Assembly (NCBI GenBank): GCA_002292815.1
Contig: DBBX01000014.1
Span: forward strand, 1-64,000
Direction: 5' to 3'
Source: Thiotrichaceae bacterium UBA973
GTDB lineage: Bacteria > Pseudomonadota > Gammaproteobacteria > Eutrophobiales > Eutrophobiaceae
Length of the DNA stretch: 64,000 nt
A model generated the notes under the pieces. That model saw nothing but the letters and a program-made list of their open reading frames with translations. It was not told the origin of the DNA and made no database searches. Of the stretch, positions 22,202 through 33,113 are shown in pieces; the first letter of the stretch is position 1; every line of letters starts with the position of its first letter. Both the position numbers and the translations under genes were made by a program.

Positions 22202-23107
22202 ATGAATACATTAAACTTTAGTTTAAAGAATACGATAAATAAACTTGAACATATCAATTATGAATTTGATGCCGATGACGGAATTGTCTGGGTCTATCTT
22301 GATGCATTTCCAAAACCGTGTGTTACGCCGCAGTTAGTTGATGACATTCGAACCTTACATCGATGTATTGAAATAAATAATGGACAGTTACCAATTAATG
22401 GAGAGCTCCAAACGGTCAAGTATCATGTGCTTGATTCACATGCAGATGGAGTCTTCAGTTTAGGTGGCGACCTCAATCATTTTTTAAACTGCATTAAGAA
22501 TCAAGATAAGAACGCTCTCGAGACATACGCCAGCAATTGTATAAAAGCAATTTATCCAATAATGACAAACTTTGATTTACCTATTGTCACTATATCTTTG
22601 GTCAGGGGAAATGCTCTTGGTGGTGGATTAGAAATAGCATTGTCAGGTGATGTCATCATTGCCGAACGTTCGGCAATGATGGGTTTCCCTGAAATATTAT
22701 TTAATTGTTTTCCTGGTATGGGTGGATTTCAAACGCTTTCATCAAGAGTAGGGTTGAATAAAGCCCATAAATTAATTTCTAGCGGAAATTTATATAGCGC
22801 GGAAGAACTATATGACATGGGCATTGTAGATATTCTTGTCGACAATCATGGAGGTGAAGAAGCTGTTTATTCCTACGTCCAAAACCATAATAAAAACTGG
22901 AATGGGAATATGGCGATGCAAAAAATTGTTCAGAATTTAAATAACTATGATCAACAGGAATTATTAGATATTTGTTGCCATTCCTGGGTTGATACAGTTT
23001 TTGATATTTCCGAGAAAGATATTCGTACAATCAATCGTTTGTTGCGTAGTCAGAAAAGATATGAAACAGAGTATCAACATGAATATTCAAAAATAAATGT
23101 ATCTTGA
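22202..23107 (+). CDS. rpfF: RpfF-type diffusible signal factor (DSF) synthase
   Basis: 301-residue crotonase-fold enzyme. RpfF both dehydrates 3-hydroxyacyl-ACP to the cis-2 form and releases the free fatty acid signal. The two catalytic glutamates are present: Glu144 in LGGGLEIALS and Glu164 in MGFPEILFNCFPGMGG, 20 residues apart as in Xanthomonas RpfF. Other shared stretches are VFSLGGDL, EGNLYSAE-like SSGNLYSAEELYDMG and the tail SEKDIRTINRLLRSQ. It has the RpfF length rather than that of fatty-acid-oxidation hydratases. GGAG precedes the ATG. The desaturase gene follows by 45 bp, and an RpfC-like kinase is convergent, supporting a DSF role. Confidence 0.9.
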   Translation: MNTLNFSLKNTINKLEHINYEFDADDGIVWVYLDAFPKPCVTPQLVDDIRTLHRCIEINNGQLPINGELQTVKYHVLDSHADGVFSLGGDLNHFLNCIKNQDKNALETYASNCIKAIYPIMTNFDLPIVTISLVRGNALGGGLEIALSGDVIIAERSAMMGFPEILFNCFPGMGGFQTLSSRVGLNKAHKLISSGNLYSAEELYDMGIVDILVDNHGGEEAVYSYVQNHNKNWNGNMAMQKIVQNLNNYDQQELLDICCHSWVDTVFDISEKDIRTINRLLRSQKRYETEYQHEYSKINVS

Positions 23108-23152
23108 TTATTAAATAAAACAATTAAACAAGTTTAAGAAGAGGTGACATTA

Positions 23153-24229
23153 ATGAATAATTTGAATACGAAAGAATTACGCTCAGCAATAAAACAGTAT
23201 GCAAAGCCATCAAACAAACTTGCATTATTTATATTTTTTTCGGATCTCACGATCTATACATTAGCGATAGCTGGGACAATCATGTTCGAAAGTCTTTTAT
23301 TACGTATAGCGTGTGGTGTTTTAGCAGGCCTGAGAATAGGAACATTGTTTCTGGTTTCACATGATGCGGGGCATGATAGTTTTACATCCAATAGACTATG
23401 GAATTCTATAATCGGTCGCATAGCATTTTTGCCATCATTTCATAACTATAGTTTATGGCTAATCGCACATAACCGTGCACATCATCAATCACCTAATATT
23501 AAAGATATAAATTCATGGTCGCCATTGTCAAAAGAAGACTACGATTGCTTATCTAAGAGTAGAAAGATGATAGAACATTTGTATCGTTCTCCGCTAGGAA
23601 TCAGTTTTAACTACATGGTTGAGCGTTGGTGGAAAGATAAGTTTTTTCCATACAAACGAATTATTAGACAGCATAATCCTTCTTATTTTCTGGATTTCAT
23701 TCTTGTGTTTACTTACATGATTACTTTTACGTTAGCGCTTATTTATATGGGCATGCAAGTCACCCATACAAATCCGCTAGAAGTATTACTGTTAGCATTA
23801 ATTCTTCCATTTCTGGTAAGTAATTTCTTGATAGGCATGACCGTGTATCAACACCATACACATGAAACTGTTCCATGGTTTAAGACACAAAAAGAGTGTA
23901 ATGCGTATGCCAGTCTAGAAGATATAACTGTGCATATAAAATATCCGCATTGGTATAATTTAATTAGTCATAATGCAATGGAACACACTGCTCATCATGT
24001 CGATCCTAGAGTGCCACTCTACAATTTATCCAAAGCGCAGACAGTATTATGTGAGTTGTATGGGCAAGATTTAATAACGATGGATTTCTCACTATTCAAC
24101 TTTTTATCTACGATGAATAAATGTAAATTATATGATTATGAAAATCATCTATGGCTTGATTTTGAAGGAAATTCGACTAGTTCAAAACTAGTAGTAGTAG
24201 AAGAAATGGAATACGAGAAAGCTGCTTAA
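23153..24229 (+). CDS. Membrane fatty-acid desaturase next to the DSF synthase
   Basis: 358 residues from the ATG at 23153 (GAGG upstream; an in-frame GTG at 23144 overlaps that site). Membrane di-iron desaturase with three His boxes: HDAGH (70-74), HNRAHH (106-111) and HTAHH (278-282), plus an extra QHHTH at 233-237. About four hydrophobic segments. It should introduce a double bond in an acyl chain. The position beside rpfF suggests that it shapes a DSF precursor or product, which is inference. It might instead act on lipid acyl chains in response to DSF. Confidence 0.85.
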   Translation: MNNLNTKELRSAIKQYAKPSNKLALFIFFSDLTIYTLAIAGTIMFESLLLRIACGVLAGLRIGTLFLVSHDAGHDSFTSNRLWNSIIGRIAFLPSFHNYSLWLIAHNRAHHQSPNIKDINSWSPLSKEDYDCLSKSRKMIEHLYRSPLGISFNYMVERWWKDKFFPYKRIIRQHNPSYFLDFILVFTYMITFTLALIYMGMQVTHTNPLEVLLLALILPFLVSNFLIGMTVYQHHTHETVPWFKTQKECNAYASLEDITVHIKYPHWYNLISHNAMEHTAHHVDPRVPLYNLSKAQTVLCELYGQDLITMDFSLFNFLSTMNKCKLYDYENHLWLDFEGNSTSSKLVVVEEMEYEKAA

Positions 24230-24305
24230 CTGAACCAGAGCTTAGATTAGGATTATATTAATGAGACATGGATGTCACATTAAATATCAATATTGATGAT
24301 TTAAT

Positions 24306-26858
24306 CTAATTGTTTTTTTGTGAACTTGATGAAGTAGTCTTTGTAAGGAATGAGTCTAATTCAGCATGTGTTTCTTCGAATACGCTGTGTATCAATTCCA
24401 GATTATTTGAAATTAATTTATTTTGTTTGGATTGAGCTTGCTTGTATATTAAATCGGCAATTCTTGAAAGTCTCTTTGCGCCAATTGAACGTGAGCTTCC
24501 ATCAACACTGTGGGCAAGATCAGAGAGTCTATTGAAATCATTATTACTAGAGAATTGGGACATCTGCATTATGGAATTTTTCGTGTCACAAATGTAACCT
24601 TCTATTAAGGTTTTCATGAATGATTTGTTACTGGCCATAGAAGCTAAAGACTCCAAAGAATCTTTGTCTATTAGTGGCAAATTATTTGGGTTGTTTATAT
24701 CAACAATTTTTAATGTTTCATTACTTTCAACTAAAGGCTCATTGTTGTTATCACCGACAAGTGAAGCGATAACCTTGATAAGTTTTTCAGGTTCAACTGG
24801 CTTAGTTAAATAGGCATCTAGTTTCGCTTCCTTGCATGCATCATGAGCTTCTTTTGTGGCATTAGCGGTCAGCATCAATATAGGAATATCGCGCTTCCCG
24901 GGATACATATGGCGATATATTTTTGCAGCTTCTATTCCACCCATAACAGGCATTTGCATATCAAGAATAATAAGATTAAAAGTATTTTCTTCCAGAATAT
25001 CTAATACTTCTTCTCCATTGTTGGCTAGCGTCACATCATGATTGCCATATTCCAGAATACTCTTAATTACTTTCTGATTTGTCTCGTTATCTTCACCAAC
25101 AAGTATTTTTAGTCTCTTTGAGTGATTTATCTTGGGTGAATTATCATTAAAATTATCAATTATATTGATTGATGGTGTCGCGTTGTTACCTGAAGTAACG
25201 GCATGCAACACCCTAAAAAACTTTGTTCTATCAAGATTGCTAGGTATTATGGAAGAATAGCCTGCGTGTAATAACTTGGATTCCTCAGACACTGGTAATT
25301 CGCCATCATTAATGAGGATAAACGAGTGGTCTTTGAAGCTTGATAAACTTTTAGTCTGCGTAATAAAATTGACTGGGTCTGTATCAAGATATTTTTTAAA
25401 GACGAGAATGACATTAAAAGGACGGTTTTCAATGTTAGCAGATTCTATCGTATCTATCGCATCTTGAGCACGGTCTGATTGTTGATATGATACTGGCCAC
25501 AATGAGAGATGTTCTAGAATTGTTTGGTATTTATCTTTTATTGGGTTGATGATTAGAATATACGTGTCAGTTAAAAGCTCTAGTGAATGGTTTTCTTCTG
25601 ACAATACGACCTGTTGTTCAAATTCTAGTTTAAACCAAAATGTTGAACCTTCTCCGAGTACACTGGCGAAATCTATTTCGCCGTTCATTGCATTAACTAA
25701 CTGTTTAGCAATGGCCATTCCCAGACCAGTCCCACCAAAATCACGTGTTGTGGAAGCATCTGCTTGAGTAAACTTGTCAAATATATTTGATCTTGATTCA
25801 TCAGCGATACCAATTCCTGTGTCTATGACCTCAAACATTATAGTAGCCTTGTTTTCTGTCGTTGAAACTAAAGATAAATATATTTCAATAGAACCATTAT
25901 GTGTGAATTTGATGGCGTTACTTACGAGGTTAATAATAATTTGCCTTAAGAGTTGTTCATCACCGCGCAATAAAAAAGGAACCTCAGGTGAGATATGAAC
26001 ATTGAACTTCAATCCTTTATTCACCGCTTGAGGCGAGAGCATCTTAGTTGTTGAATTAATAAGAGCATGGAGATCAAAATCTACTTGTTCTATGGTTATC
26101 TTTCCTGCCTCTATTTTTGAAATATCGAGAATATCATTAATTAAAGCTAGTAATGTCTTAGCCGAAGCATTAATGGTGGAAGAATATTCTTCTTGTTTAC
26201 TACTTAGCTCAGTAGTTGAAAGTAATGAACTCATCCCTACTACACCGTTTAGAGGTGTACGAATTTCATGACTCATATTAGCCAGGAAATGGCTTTTTGC
26301 TTCATTTGCGGAGTTGGCTGCATTAATTGATTTATGTAGTAGTGAAATCAATGTTGATACATAAGCAGATAGAATCGTTATTGAGATAATGGCACCGTAT
26401 CCGTGCATAATTTCCTTTTGCCAATAGGGACTGTATATCATAACTAGAGAAATTCCAGCAATACTAATGACGGTACTTATGTATAAATACTTGTTTCCGT
26501 ATCGAAAGCCATAGCCGAATATTAGAAATAAATAGGCCCCTATTAACGGTGCGCCATATTCTCCTAGAAGATAAAAAGCAAATGAAGCAAATGATATATC
26601 CAAAACAATACTTACATAACGGCGAATGGGGAGCGGTTTCGGAGTAATTATTATCCAGACTAAGTTAAGGAGACAACAAGTAATATATAGACATGAAGTC
26701 GTTGTCGCAGCAGAATCAATGATTGCGTATTGATTTAACCACGTTATATATAGGAGCCAGGTAATACCCATGGCAAACCTGATAAATGTCTGAATGTGTT
26801 CAGAATCCTCACGATTTTTTAGGCGAAACTGAATTATCTGAAATAGATTATTTTTCAA
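24306..26858 (-). CDS. rpfC: RpfC-type hybrid sensor histidine kinase (DSF receptor)
   Basis: 850 residues. The N terminus (1-30) carries [16 protein letters not shown], close to the short DSF-sensing region of RpfC. About five transmembrane helices (28-175) follow, then the dimerisation domain with phospho-acceptor His197 in [16 protein letters not shown]. The ATPase domain (N box [14 protein letters not shown] boxes DTGIGI and GGTGLGMAI), a receiver with Asp633 ([13 protein letters not shown]) and a C-terminal HPt domain with His783 in [14 protein letters not shown] complete it. The start is a TTG; an upstream stop leaves no other conventional start, and the next ATG would remove the sensing region. 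Its 5' end overlaps the regulator gene by 11 bp. Confidence 0.88.
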   Translation of the reverse strand: MKNNLFQIIQFRLKNREDSEHIQTFIRFAMGITWLLYITWLNQYAIIDSAATTTSCLYITCCLLNLVWIIITPKPLPIRRYVSIVLDISFASFAFYLLGEYGAPLIGAYLFLIFGYGFRYGNKYLYISTVISIAGISLVMIYSPYWQKEIMHGYGAIISITILSAYVSTLISLLHKSINAANSANEAKSHFLANMSHEIRTPLNGVVGMSSLLSTTELSSKQEEYSSTINASAKTLLALINDILDISKIEAGKITIEQVDFDLHALINSTTKMLSPQAVNKGLKFNVHISPEVPFLLRGDEQLLRQIIINLVSNAIKFTHNGSIEIYLSLVSTTENKATIMFEVIDTGIGIADESRSNIFDKFTQADASTTRDFGGTGLGMAIAKQLVNAMNGEIDFASVLGEGSTFWFKLEFEQQVVLSEENHSLELLTDTYILIINPIKDKYQTILEHLSLWPVSYQQSDRAQDAIDTIESANIENRPFNVILVFKKYLDTDPVNFITQTKSLSSFKDHSFILINDGELPVSEESKLLHAGYSSIIPSNLDRTKFFRVLHAVTSGNNATPSINIIDNFNDNSPKINHSKRLKILVGEDNETNQKVIKSILEYGNHDVTLANNGEEVLDILEENTFNLIILDMQMPVMGGIEAAKIYRHMYPGKRDIPILMLTANATKEAHDACKEAKLDAYLTKPVEPEKLIKVIASLVGDNNNEPLVESNETLKIVDINNPNNLPLIDKDSLESLASMASNKSFMKTLIEGYICDTKNSIMQMSQFSSNNDFNRLSDLAHSVDGSSRSIGAKRLSRIADLIYKQAQSKQNKLISNNLELIHSVFEETHAELDSFLTKTTSSSSQKNN

Positions 26859-27417
26859 GTAGATGCTCGCTTGTTATGCAGTCTTTAAAACCACATGCAT
26901 TTGTTAAACGTATTAATGTTTCTTTTTTTTTGAACAGTATCTGTTCAATAGTTTCGCAGATCATTTTTTCAAATTTGAAGATACCTTGCTTTAATTTTAT
27001 TTTACGTTTCCTCAGCGATAAAATATTTTTACATCTTGCTTCATATTCAATTCTGTCAAAATGCTTATTAAGGAATTCTGTAACATCACCTTGTAGTGCA
27101 TCAGATAATAGAGAACGATCATCAATGATCATGATGATAGGAATATCTTTACAATGATGAAGTCGTCTAATCCGTTTGGTGAATTCAATACCATCCATGA
27201 TCGGCATTTTGTAATCAGTTATAATCAGATCGGGCGGGGAGGTTTCAATTGCTGCTAGTGCCGCAAGCACACTTTGGAATGACTTTATAGTTATTCCAAA
27301 ATCAATATTTTGAATAGTTTTACTAAGTAACATTCGGCTATCAGACTCATCATCGATAATAGTGATTATTGATGAGGTTCTGCTTTCGGTGATATTACTC
27401 AGGCGTGATGACATCAT
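26848..27417 (-). CDS. RpfG-like response regulator lacking the HD-GYP domain
   Basis: 189 residues. The receiver domain (about 14-135) has acidic residues IIDDE, phospho-acceptor Asp68 in LIITDYKMPIMDG and Lys118 in FLNKHFDRIEYEARCKN, all closely following RpfG. The switch Thr/Ser position appears to be Ile (MIIDD, about residue 98) and the Pro after Lys118 is His. A linker helix leads to [23 protein letters not shown], which resembles the first helix of an HD-GYP domain, and the protein then stops. The HD and GYP motifs are absent, and rpfC begins immediately, so there is no room for them. It may relay phosphate without c-di-GMP hydrolysis. Confidence 0.8.
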   Translation of the reverse strand: MMSSRLSNITESRTSSIITIIDDESDSRMLLSKTIQNIDFGITIKSFQSVLAALAAIETSPPDLIITDYKMPIMDGIEFTKRIRRLHHCKDIPIIMIIDDRSLLSDALQGDVTEFLNKHFDRIEYEARCKNILSLRKRKIKLKQGIFKFEKMICETIEQILFKKKETLIRLTNACGFKDCITSEHLLEK

Positions 27418-27510
27418 GTCCTATCCCTGAATTTTACTATTGTTATAGTTTTTTGAATATTAATACAATTATAGCGAATGATGCACGATTTAATAACAGA
27501 ATACTGCTTA

Positions 27511-28053
27511 TTACTTACGTTTTAATAACAAATAAATTGCCCCTGTACCTCCATCCGCAGGTCTTGCGGAGCAGAAAGCTTGTGCAATATCTGTTTTTTG
27601 TAGCCATTGATTAAGTTTGTTTTTTATAACGGGTTGTTTATTGATCGAGCCTAGCCCTTTGCCATGAATAATTCTGACACAGCGTTGGGAACGTGCCATG
27701 CATATCTTAAGGAAATCAGTTAATGCAATTTTAGCACTATCAACCGTCATGCCATGTAAATCCAGTTCTGCTTCAATTTTATAATGACCACGGCGTAATT
27801 TTTTTAATATATTGTTTTGAACACCGGGCCTGGTAAAAATAAGCTGATCACCTCGTTCTAATAAAGTTGAATCAAAGTCTGCATTACTCATTTCTTCAAT
27901 GAAGACAAGATTATCAGCTTCCCTTTTTGCAGCTTGAGCTTTTGGTTTGGGTTTATCAGCAATAAAGCTATCTTGCTTCAGTGGTTTTGCATCGCCAACT
28001 GACTTGCGAAATAGCGCGCTATCTTCGTCTGATATACCGGAAGATTTCTTCAT
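27511..28053 (-). CDS. Smr-domain nuclease-like protein
   Basis: 180 residues. A charged N-terminal region (1-85) precedes a C-terminal Smr domain (about 95-178) with AELDLHGMTVDSAK, RCVRIIHGKGLGS and ARPADGGTGAIYLLLKRK. This is the SmrA/YdaL-like arrangement; these proteins show DNA or RNA nicking activity in some cases, here unproven. Full length, ATG start. It lies upstream of the DSF regulator genes on the same strand with a 93-bp AT-rich gap, so probably not part of that operon. Confidence 0.9.
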   Translation of the reverse strand: MKKSSGISDEDSALFRKSVGDAKPLKQDSFIADKPKPKAQAAKREADNLVFIEEMSNADFDSTLLERGDQLIFTRPGVQNNILKKLRRGHYKIEAELDLHGMTVDSAKIALTDFLKICMARSQRCVRIIHGKGLGSINKQPVIKNKLNQWLQKTDIAQAFCSARPADGGTGAIYLLLKRK

Positions 28054-28185
28054 AATGTTGATTTAGAGCCTGCCATACAGAACAAGTTTAACGTATGCCC
28101 TAATCTATGTCAGCGGAGATAAAGTGTAAATCAATTATCGTTAGAGGTTTTATTGATTGAAGCTTATACGAAAATACCGGCAGGC

Positions 28186-31100
28186 TTAATTTAACCACTG
28201 CCGGGCATTCAGGAACATCTTCATCCAGGGACTATATTCATTTTTCCATTGTGATGGTAAATAAGAAAATTGTTTACGTAAGAAGACTCGTTCTGGATGG
28301 GGCATCATGATGGTAACGCGGCCATCATCGTTGGTGAGCCCGGTCAATCCGTTGATGGAACCATTAGGGTTATGTGGATAACTTTCTGTCGGTACTCCCG
28401 AATTATCAATATAACGCATTGCTGCATTCAACTTTAAATCTTTAGATTTGTACGACACACGTCCTTCACCATGAGCAACTACGACAGGAATTTTAGAGCC
28501 GGTCATGTCCTTGAATAAGATAGAAGGTGATTCCATGATTTCTACCATCACCAGTCGCGCTTCAAATTGTTCTGATTGATTACGAACAAAATCCGGCCAT
28601 GATGTTGCACCTGGTATTAAATCACGTAACTGTGACATCATCTGACAACCATTACAGACGCCAAGGGAAAATGTGTCAGTGCGGTTAAAAAATTTTTCAA
28701 ACATGTTGCTGACCTTGTCACTGTATAAAATAGATTTTGCCCAGCCACCTCCAGCACCCAAGACATCACCATAGGAAAAACCGCCGCAAGCAACCAGCCC
28801 ATTAAACGAATCAAGTTTTATTTGTCCATCGATCAAGTCCTGCATGTGAACATCAACACACTCAAAGCCGGCACGATCAAATGCAGCCGCCATTTCTAAT
28901 TGTCCATTAACGCCTTGTTCTCGCAGTACTGCCATCCTTGGTTTTGCATCGGTGTTGATAAAGAAAAGCGGGTTACTCTCAAGCTCAAATTTTGTGTCGA
29001 CAAACAAGCCAGAATTGATCTTATTACCAATATCATTAAATTCCTGTTGTGCACATTCAGGATTGTCACGTAGGGACTGAATTTGAAAACTGGTAGAAGA
29101 CCATTTTTTATGTAAATCATGGATGGATAACGCTAGACTTTTTATACCACCTTGCTTGAGTCGAAAAGTATAATCATTGTTAACGCTCCCTATAGAATGG
29201 AGGCTTTTTTCATTGATGCCAGCATTCATAAAAGTTTCTTTTACACTTTGTTCATGCCCTTTCTTTATTTGAATAACTGCACCGAGCTCTTCATTAAATA
29301 AATTGGCGATGATGTTGTCAGTATCTTCAAGATCAATGTCAATGCCTATGTGTCCGGCGAAGGCCATTTCAGCTAAGGTGACAAACAGGCCGCCATCGGA
29401 TCGATCATGGTATGCAAGTATATAATCTGATTCATTGAGAACCTGTAATGCTTGAAAAAAGCCGATTAGTGACGTTGTATCTTCCAGATCAGGTGTTTCA
29501 CTACCGAATTGTTCATACACCTGGGAAAGGGCAGAGCCAGCGAGACGTTGTTTACCATTGGCTAAATCAATATAAAATAGAATCGTGTCATCATCTTGTT
29601 GTAACTGAGGTGTCAGTGATTGGCGAACATCTGCGACCCGAGCAAAAGCCGTGATATTTAATGACAAAGGCGATGTTACTTTTTGTTGCTGATTATTTAC
29701 AGACCAAACCGTATTCATCGACAAAGAATCCTTGCCGACAGGAATAGCAATGCCGAGTTCTTTACAGAGAACACTGACAGCAGCAACAGTGGCATAAAGT
29801 TTTGCGTCTTGACCAGACTCACCACAGGCCGCCATCCAGTTTGCTGACAGCGCAATATCTTCTAGCTTGAGAATACGTGCGGCAGATATATTCATAATAG
29901 CTTCAGCAATTGCCATTCTTCCAGAAGCAGCTGCATTGGTAAGTGCTAGTGGAGCACGCTCACCAATAGCCATCGCTTCGCCTATATAGTCAAAATAGGA
30001 TGAACTGGTAACGGCACAATCGGCGACAGGTACTTGCCAAGGGCCCACCATCTGATCACGCACAACTAAACCAGAGATCGAACGATCACCAATCGTAATT
30101 AAAAAACTTTTACTAGCAACTGCAGGTAATTGTAGAACTCGATCAATCGATTCTTGTAAATCTAATGATGAAGTATCAAATTCAGGGTTTTGTTCTGTTT
30201 CGCTTTGAGCATCGCGTTGTATGCTTGGCATCTTGCCAAGTAATACAGACATAGGAATATCAATCGCTTGATTATTGAAGTGCGCATCATTTAAAACGAG
30301 TTGTTCTCTTTCAGTTGCATCGCCGAGTATGGCATAGGGTGCGCGTTCTCGTTTACATAGAGACGTGAAACGCTCAAGTTGCTCAGCATCAATCGCAAGT
30401 ACGTATCGTTCTTGCGATTCATTACACCAAACCCCCATCGGCGACATGCCGGGCTCATCATTAGGAATCTCGCGTAATTCCAGTTCTGCTCCACGGTCAC
30501 TCGCACTAACGAGTTCAGGCATGGCGTTGGATAGGCCACCAGCACCAACATCATGAATACTAATAATTGGATTGTTATCACCTAGCGCCCAACATCGATC
30601 TATGACTTCCTGGCAGCGACGTTCCATCTCAGCATTATCGCGTTGCACTGAAGCAAAATCGAGCGAAGCGTAACTTGAACCTGAAGCCATTGAGGAAGCG
30701 GCTCCACCACCAAGCCCGATCAACATTGCTGGGCCACCCAATACTATTAGCTTTGCCCCGGTAGGAATGTCTTGCTTATTCACATCTGATTCGCGAATCA
30801 TACCGTAACCGCCGGCAAGCATGATCGGCTTGTGATAACCGTAGATTAAAGATTCATTTTTTCGTTGTTCATAGGTGCGGAAATAGCCACACAGTGCTGG
30901 ACGACCAAACTCATTATTATAGGCTGCTGCACCAATCGGCCCTTCAAGCATAATATCTAAAGCCGAAACAATTCGATCAGGTTTGCCATTGTCTGTTTCC
31001 CAGGCTTGTTCAAATCCGGGGATCTTTAGATTTGATACTGCAAAACCACATAGACCTGCCTTTGGTTTTGCACCACGTCCGGTTGCTGCTTCATCACGAA

Positions 31101-32052
31101 TTTCTCCGCCAGAACCAGTGGCAGCGCCAGAGTAGGGTGATATTGCGGTAGGATGGTTATGCGTCTCAACCTTCATCAGGATATGGATATCTTCATCATG
31201 ATAACCATACTGTTGATTATCTGGATCGGTGAAAAATCGTGCGCCATTGAAACCAGCCATAACCGCGGCATTATCATGGTAAGCAGAAAGAACATTCCCC
31301 GGATTGGCTTCATGGGTTTGCCTTATCATCTTAAACAAGGAGTGTTCTTGTTTAACATTATCGATAGTCCACTCCGCATTGAAGATCTTGTGTCTGCAAT
31401 GCTCAGAATTGGCTTGAGCAAACATCATCAACTCTACATCAGTTGGGTTACGTCCCAACTTTTCAAACGAAGTTAATAAGTAATCTATTTCATCACTTGA
31501 TAAAGCCAAACCCATTTTAGTGTTGGCTGTTTCCAACGCAACAATGCCACCGTTCAAGATATCTACCTGATTCAATTCGGCGGGTTCAGTCATTACAAAT
31601 AAAGCATTGGCATCATTTTCATGATGTATGAGAATTTCTGTCATACGGTCATGTATATGCGGCTTTAGTAGCGTTATTTGATCTTCATTTAGAGTGTCGC
31701 CTTCGCTTAGTTGAAATGAATAAGCTCTGCCGCGTTCAAGACGAAAGACCTTATCTAACCCCGAGTTATGAGCAATATCGCTCGCCTTACTAGACCAGGG
31801 AGAGATCGTGCCCGGTCTTGGAATAACAATGAGTTTGAATGAATTGTCAGGTATGACCTTAGCCTCAGCACCATAACTCAACAGGGCATTTAGCTGGCTC
31901 GTTTCCTTTTGATCAAGAACAGCACTCGTTTCAGCAAAGTGGATATAGTACGACTCAACTGAGCTAATTGCCGCTACGCATGACTGCAAGGCAGATAGGA
32001 GTTTATTAACACGAAAGTCAGAAAGGGCGTTGCCGCCAGGTAGTATTAGCAT
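28186..32052 (-). CDS. purL: Phosphoribosylformylglycinamidine synthase
   Basis: 1288 residues from the ATG at 32052, just inside an in-frame TTG (E. coli 1295). It converts FGAR to FGAM in purine synthesis. The large single-chain form is seen: an N-terminal PurS-like domain, ATP-binding domains with [36 protein letters not shown] and [10 protein letters not shown], and a C-terminal class I glutaminase with [14 protein letters not shown] (Cys nucleophile) and MMPHPERVF. No truncation or frameshift seen. Monocistronic on the - strand. Confidence 0.98.
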   Translation of the reverse strand: MLILPGGNALSDFRVNKLLSALQSCVAAISSVESYYIHFAETSAVLDQKETSQLNALLSYGAEAKVIPDNSFKLIVIPRPGTISPWSSKASDIAHNSGLDKVFRLERGRAYSFQLSEGDTLNEDQITLLKPHIHDRMTEILIHHENDANALFVMTEPAELNQVDILNGGIVALETANTKMGLALSSDEIDYLLTSFEKLGRNPTDVELMMFAQANSEHCRHKIFNAEWTIDNVKQEHSLFKMIRQTHEANPGNVLSAYHDNAAVMAGFNGARFFTDPDNQQYGYHDEDIHILMKVETHNHPTAISPYSGAATGSGGEIRDEAATGRGAKPKAGLCGFAVSNLKIPGFEQAWETDNGKPDRIVSALDIMLEGPIGAAAYNNEFGRPALCGYFRTYEQRKNESLIYGYHKPIMLAGGYGMIRESDVNKQDIPTGAKLIVLGGPAMLIGLGGGAASSMASGSSYASLDFASVQRDNAEMERRCQEVIDRCWALGDNNPIISIHDVGAGGLSNAMPELVSASDRGAELELREIPNDEPGMSPMGVWCNESQERYVLAIDAEQLERFTSLCKRERAPYAILGDATEREQLVLNDAHFNNQAIDIPMSVLLGKMPSIQRDAQSETEQNPEFDTSSLDLQESIDRVLQLPAVASKSFLITIGDRSISGLVVRDQMVGPWQVPVADCAVTSSSYFDYIGEAMAIGERAPLALTNAAASGRMAIAEAIMNISAARILKLEDIALSANWMAACGESGQDAKLYATVAAVSVLCKELGIAIPVGKDSLSMNTVWSVNNQQQKVTSPLSLNITAFARVADVRQSLTPQLQQDDDTILFYIDLANGKQRLAGSALSQVYEQFGSETPDLEDTTSLIGFFQALQVLNESDYILAYHDRSDGGLFVTLAEMAFAGHIGIDIDLEDTDNIIANLFNEELGAVIQIKKGHEQSVKETFMNAGINEKSLHSIGSVNNDYTFRLKQGGIKSLALSIHDLHKKWSSTSFQIQSLRDNPECAQQEFNDIGNKINSGLFVDTKFELESNPLFFINTDAKPRMAVLREQGVNGQLEMAAAFDRAGFECVDVHMQDLIDGQIKLDSFNGLVACGGFSYGDVLGAGGGWAKSILYSDKVSNMFEKFFNRTDTFSLGVCNGCQMMSQLRDLIPGATSWPDFVRNQSEQFEARLVMVEIMESPSILFKDMTGSKIPVVVAHGEGRVSYKSKDLKLNAAMRYIDNSGVPTESYPHNPNGSINGLTGLTNDDGRVTIMMPHPERVFLRKQFSYLPSQWKNEYSPWMKMFLNARQWLN

Positions 32053-32124
32053 CAAATCTTAGATTATTTAGTGAAGAATATTGAGGCTGGCTATTTTATC
32101 AGCCAAAGAGGAATCACGCGAAAA

Positions 32125-33024
32125 CTATTTAATCTCTTCGACTTTAACTAATACATTTCGCTGTTCTTGGTCACGTCGTTTTGTGCTTATCAAGTTTCTT
32201 TCCGAACTATCATTGGAATGCTGGGTGGTACCACCGATGGGTATCCATTTTCCCAATTGACCACTTACGGTGGTTTCTACATTTTGAATATCAAATATTG
32301 CAGTTTGATCTGGACCGACACGGGATAGCCTGGGAGAGATCAATAGCGTGACATTATCGCCCTGGATTCTGGGTAGGACATAAAAGCCGGATTCCACGTC
32401 TCGATATTCGACCCCATCCAGGACAACTACGCTACCACCAGTGACGTATGCGGTTTGGTTAGGAATGGGGACAGATTGACCTGTGCTGATAAAGGCTGGG
32501 TTACCTTCTAATGCTTGAACACGATAGACATTTCTGTCTTCCAGTTGCGATCGGGTCTCTAATTGGCGATAGCGGACGATATTACCCTCAGTGTCTTTGC
32601 CCTGAATGATCGTGCCATCACGGCTATTATCAGGCGATTTTATCGTGACATCTCCAGTGCTATAGCGTCCGGAAACACCACTTTCCTCAATATTGAGATC
32701 GCCATCGACATCTTGCTTGACGCTGATCATTAATCGCCGTGGGGCATTATCTATTTGTGCCAGGACTTGCTTTATTTGTTTGAGGTTTGAAGATGTTGTT
32801 TTAATGATTAACTTGTTGTTTATCCCAGTAACGGTACCACCTTCAACAACTAATGGCTTGAGAATCGGGATGACATCTTCTACTGGTCTGTTGTGCATGG
32901 GGATGGTCTCGATTTTCATCGATTCTGCCATAACAGCAGTGCTGTTAACGACAGTCAATAACAGGACAAGCAGGCTCAGTTTTTTCAATCTGGTAACCAA
33001 AATTAAATGAGTGGGTGTATTCAC
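32125..33024 (-). CDS. Secretin-like periplasmic protein without a pore domain
   Basis: 299 residues from a GTG at 33024. A signal peptide (cleavage near VMA-ES, residue 34) is followed by MKIETIPMHNRPVEDVIPILKPLVVEGGTV, a short N-domain of the secretin/NolW type (about 36-110). A unique middle follows (about 110-170), and then a beta-rich stretch (FISTGQSVPIPN, FYVLPRIQGDNVTLLISPRLSR) like the start of a secretin C-domain. The pore-forming transmembrane strands seem absent, and no secretion genes lie nearby. Probably an orphan periplasmic or outer-membrane-associated protein; function unknown. Confidence 0.7.
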   Translation of the reverse strand: MNTPTHLILVTRLKKLSLLVLLLTVVNSTAVMAESMKIETIPMHNRPVEDVIPILKPLVVEGGTVTGINNKLIIKTTSSNLKQIKQVLAQIDNAPRRLMISVKQDVDGDLNIEESGVSGRYSTGDVTIKSPDNSRDGTIIQGKDTEGNIVRYRQLETRSQLEDRNVYRVQALEGNPAFISTGQSVPIPNQTAYVTGGSVVVLDGVEYRDVESGFYVLPRIQGDNVTLLISPRLSRVGPDQTAIFDIQNVETTVSGQLGKWIPIGGTTQHSNDSSERNLISTKRRDQEQRNVLVKVEEIK

Positions 33025-33113
33025 AGAATAAGTGAGATGCTGATATAGGAAGGTATGTATTGTATTTCATTTCATAGTTTAAATTTAAGGCCGGTCAACT
33101 GCTGTTTTCAGGT

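Noticed and set aside
24230..24305. Short inverted repeat GACAT/ATGTC between the desaturase and kinase genes as a bidirectional terminator
   Set aside because: Only five pairs with a two-base loop; too weak to call.
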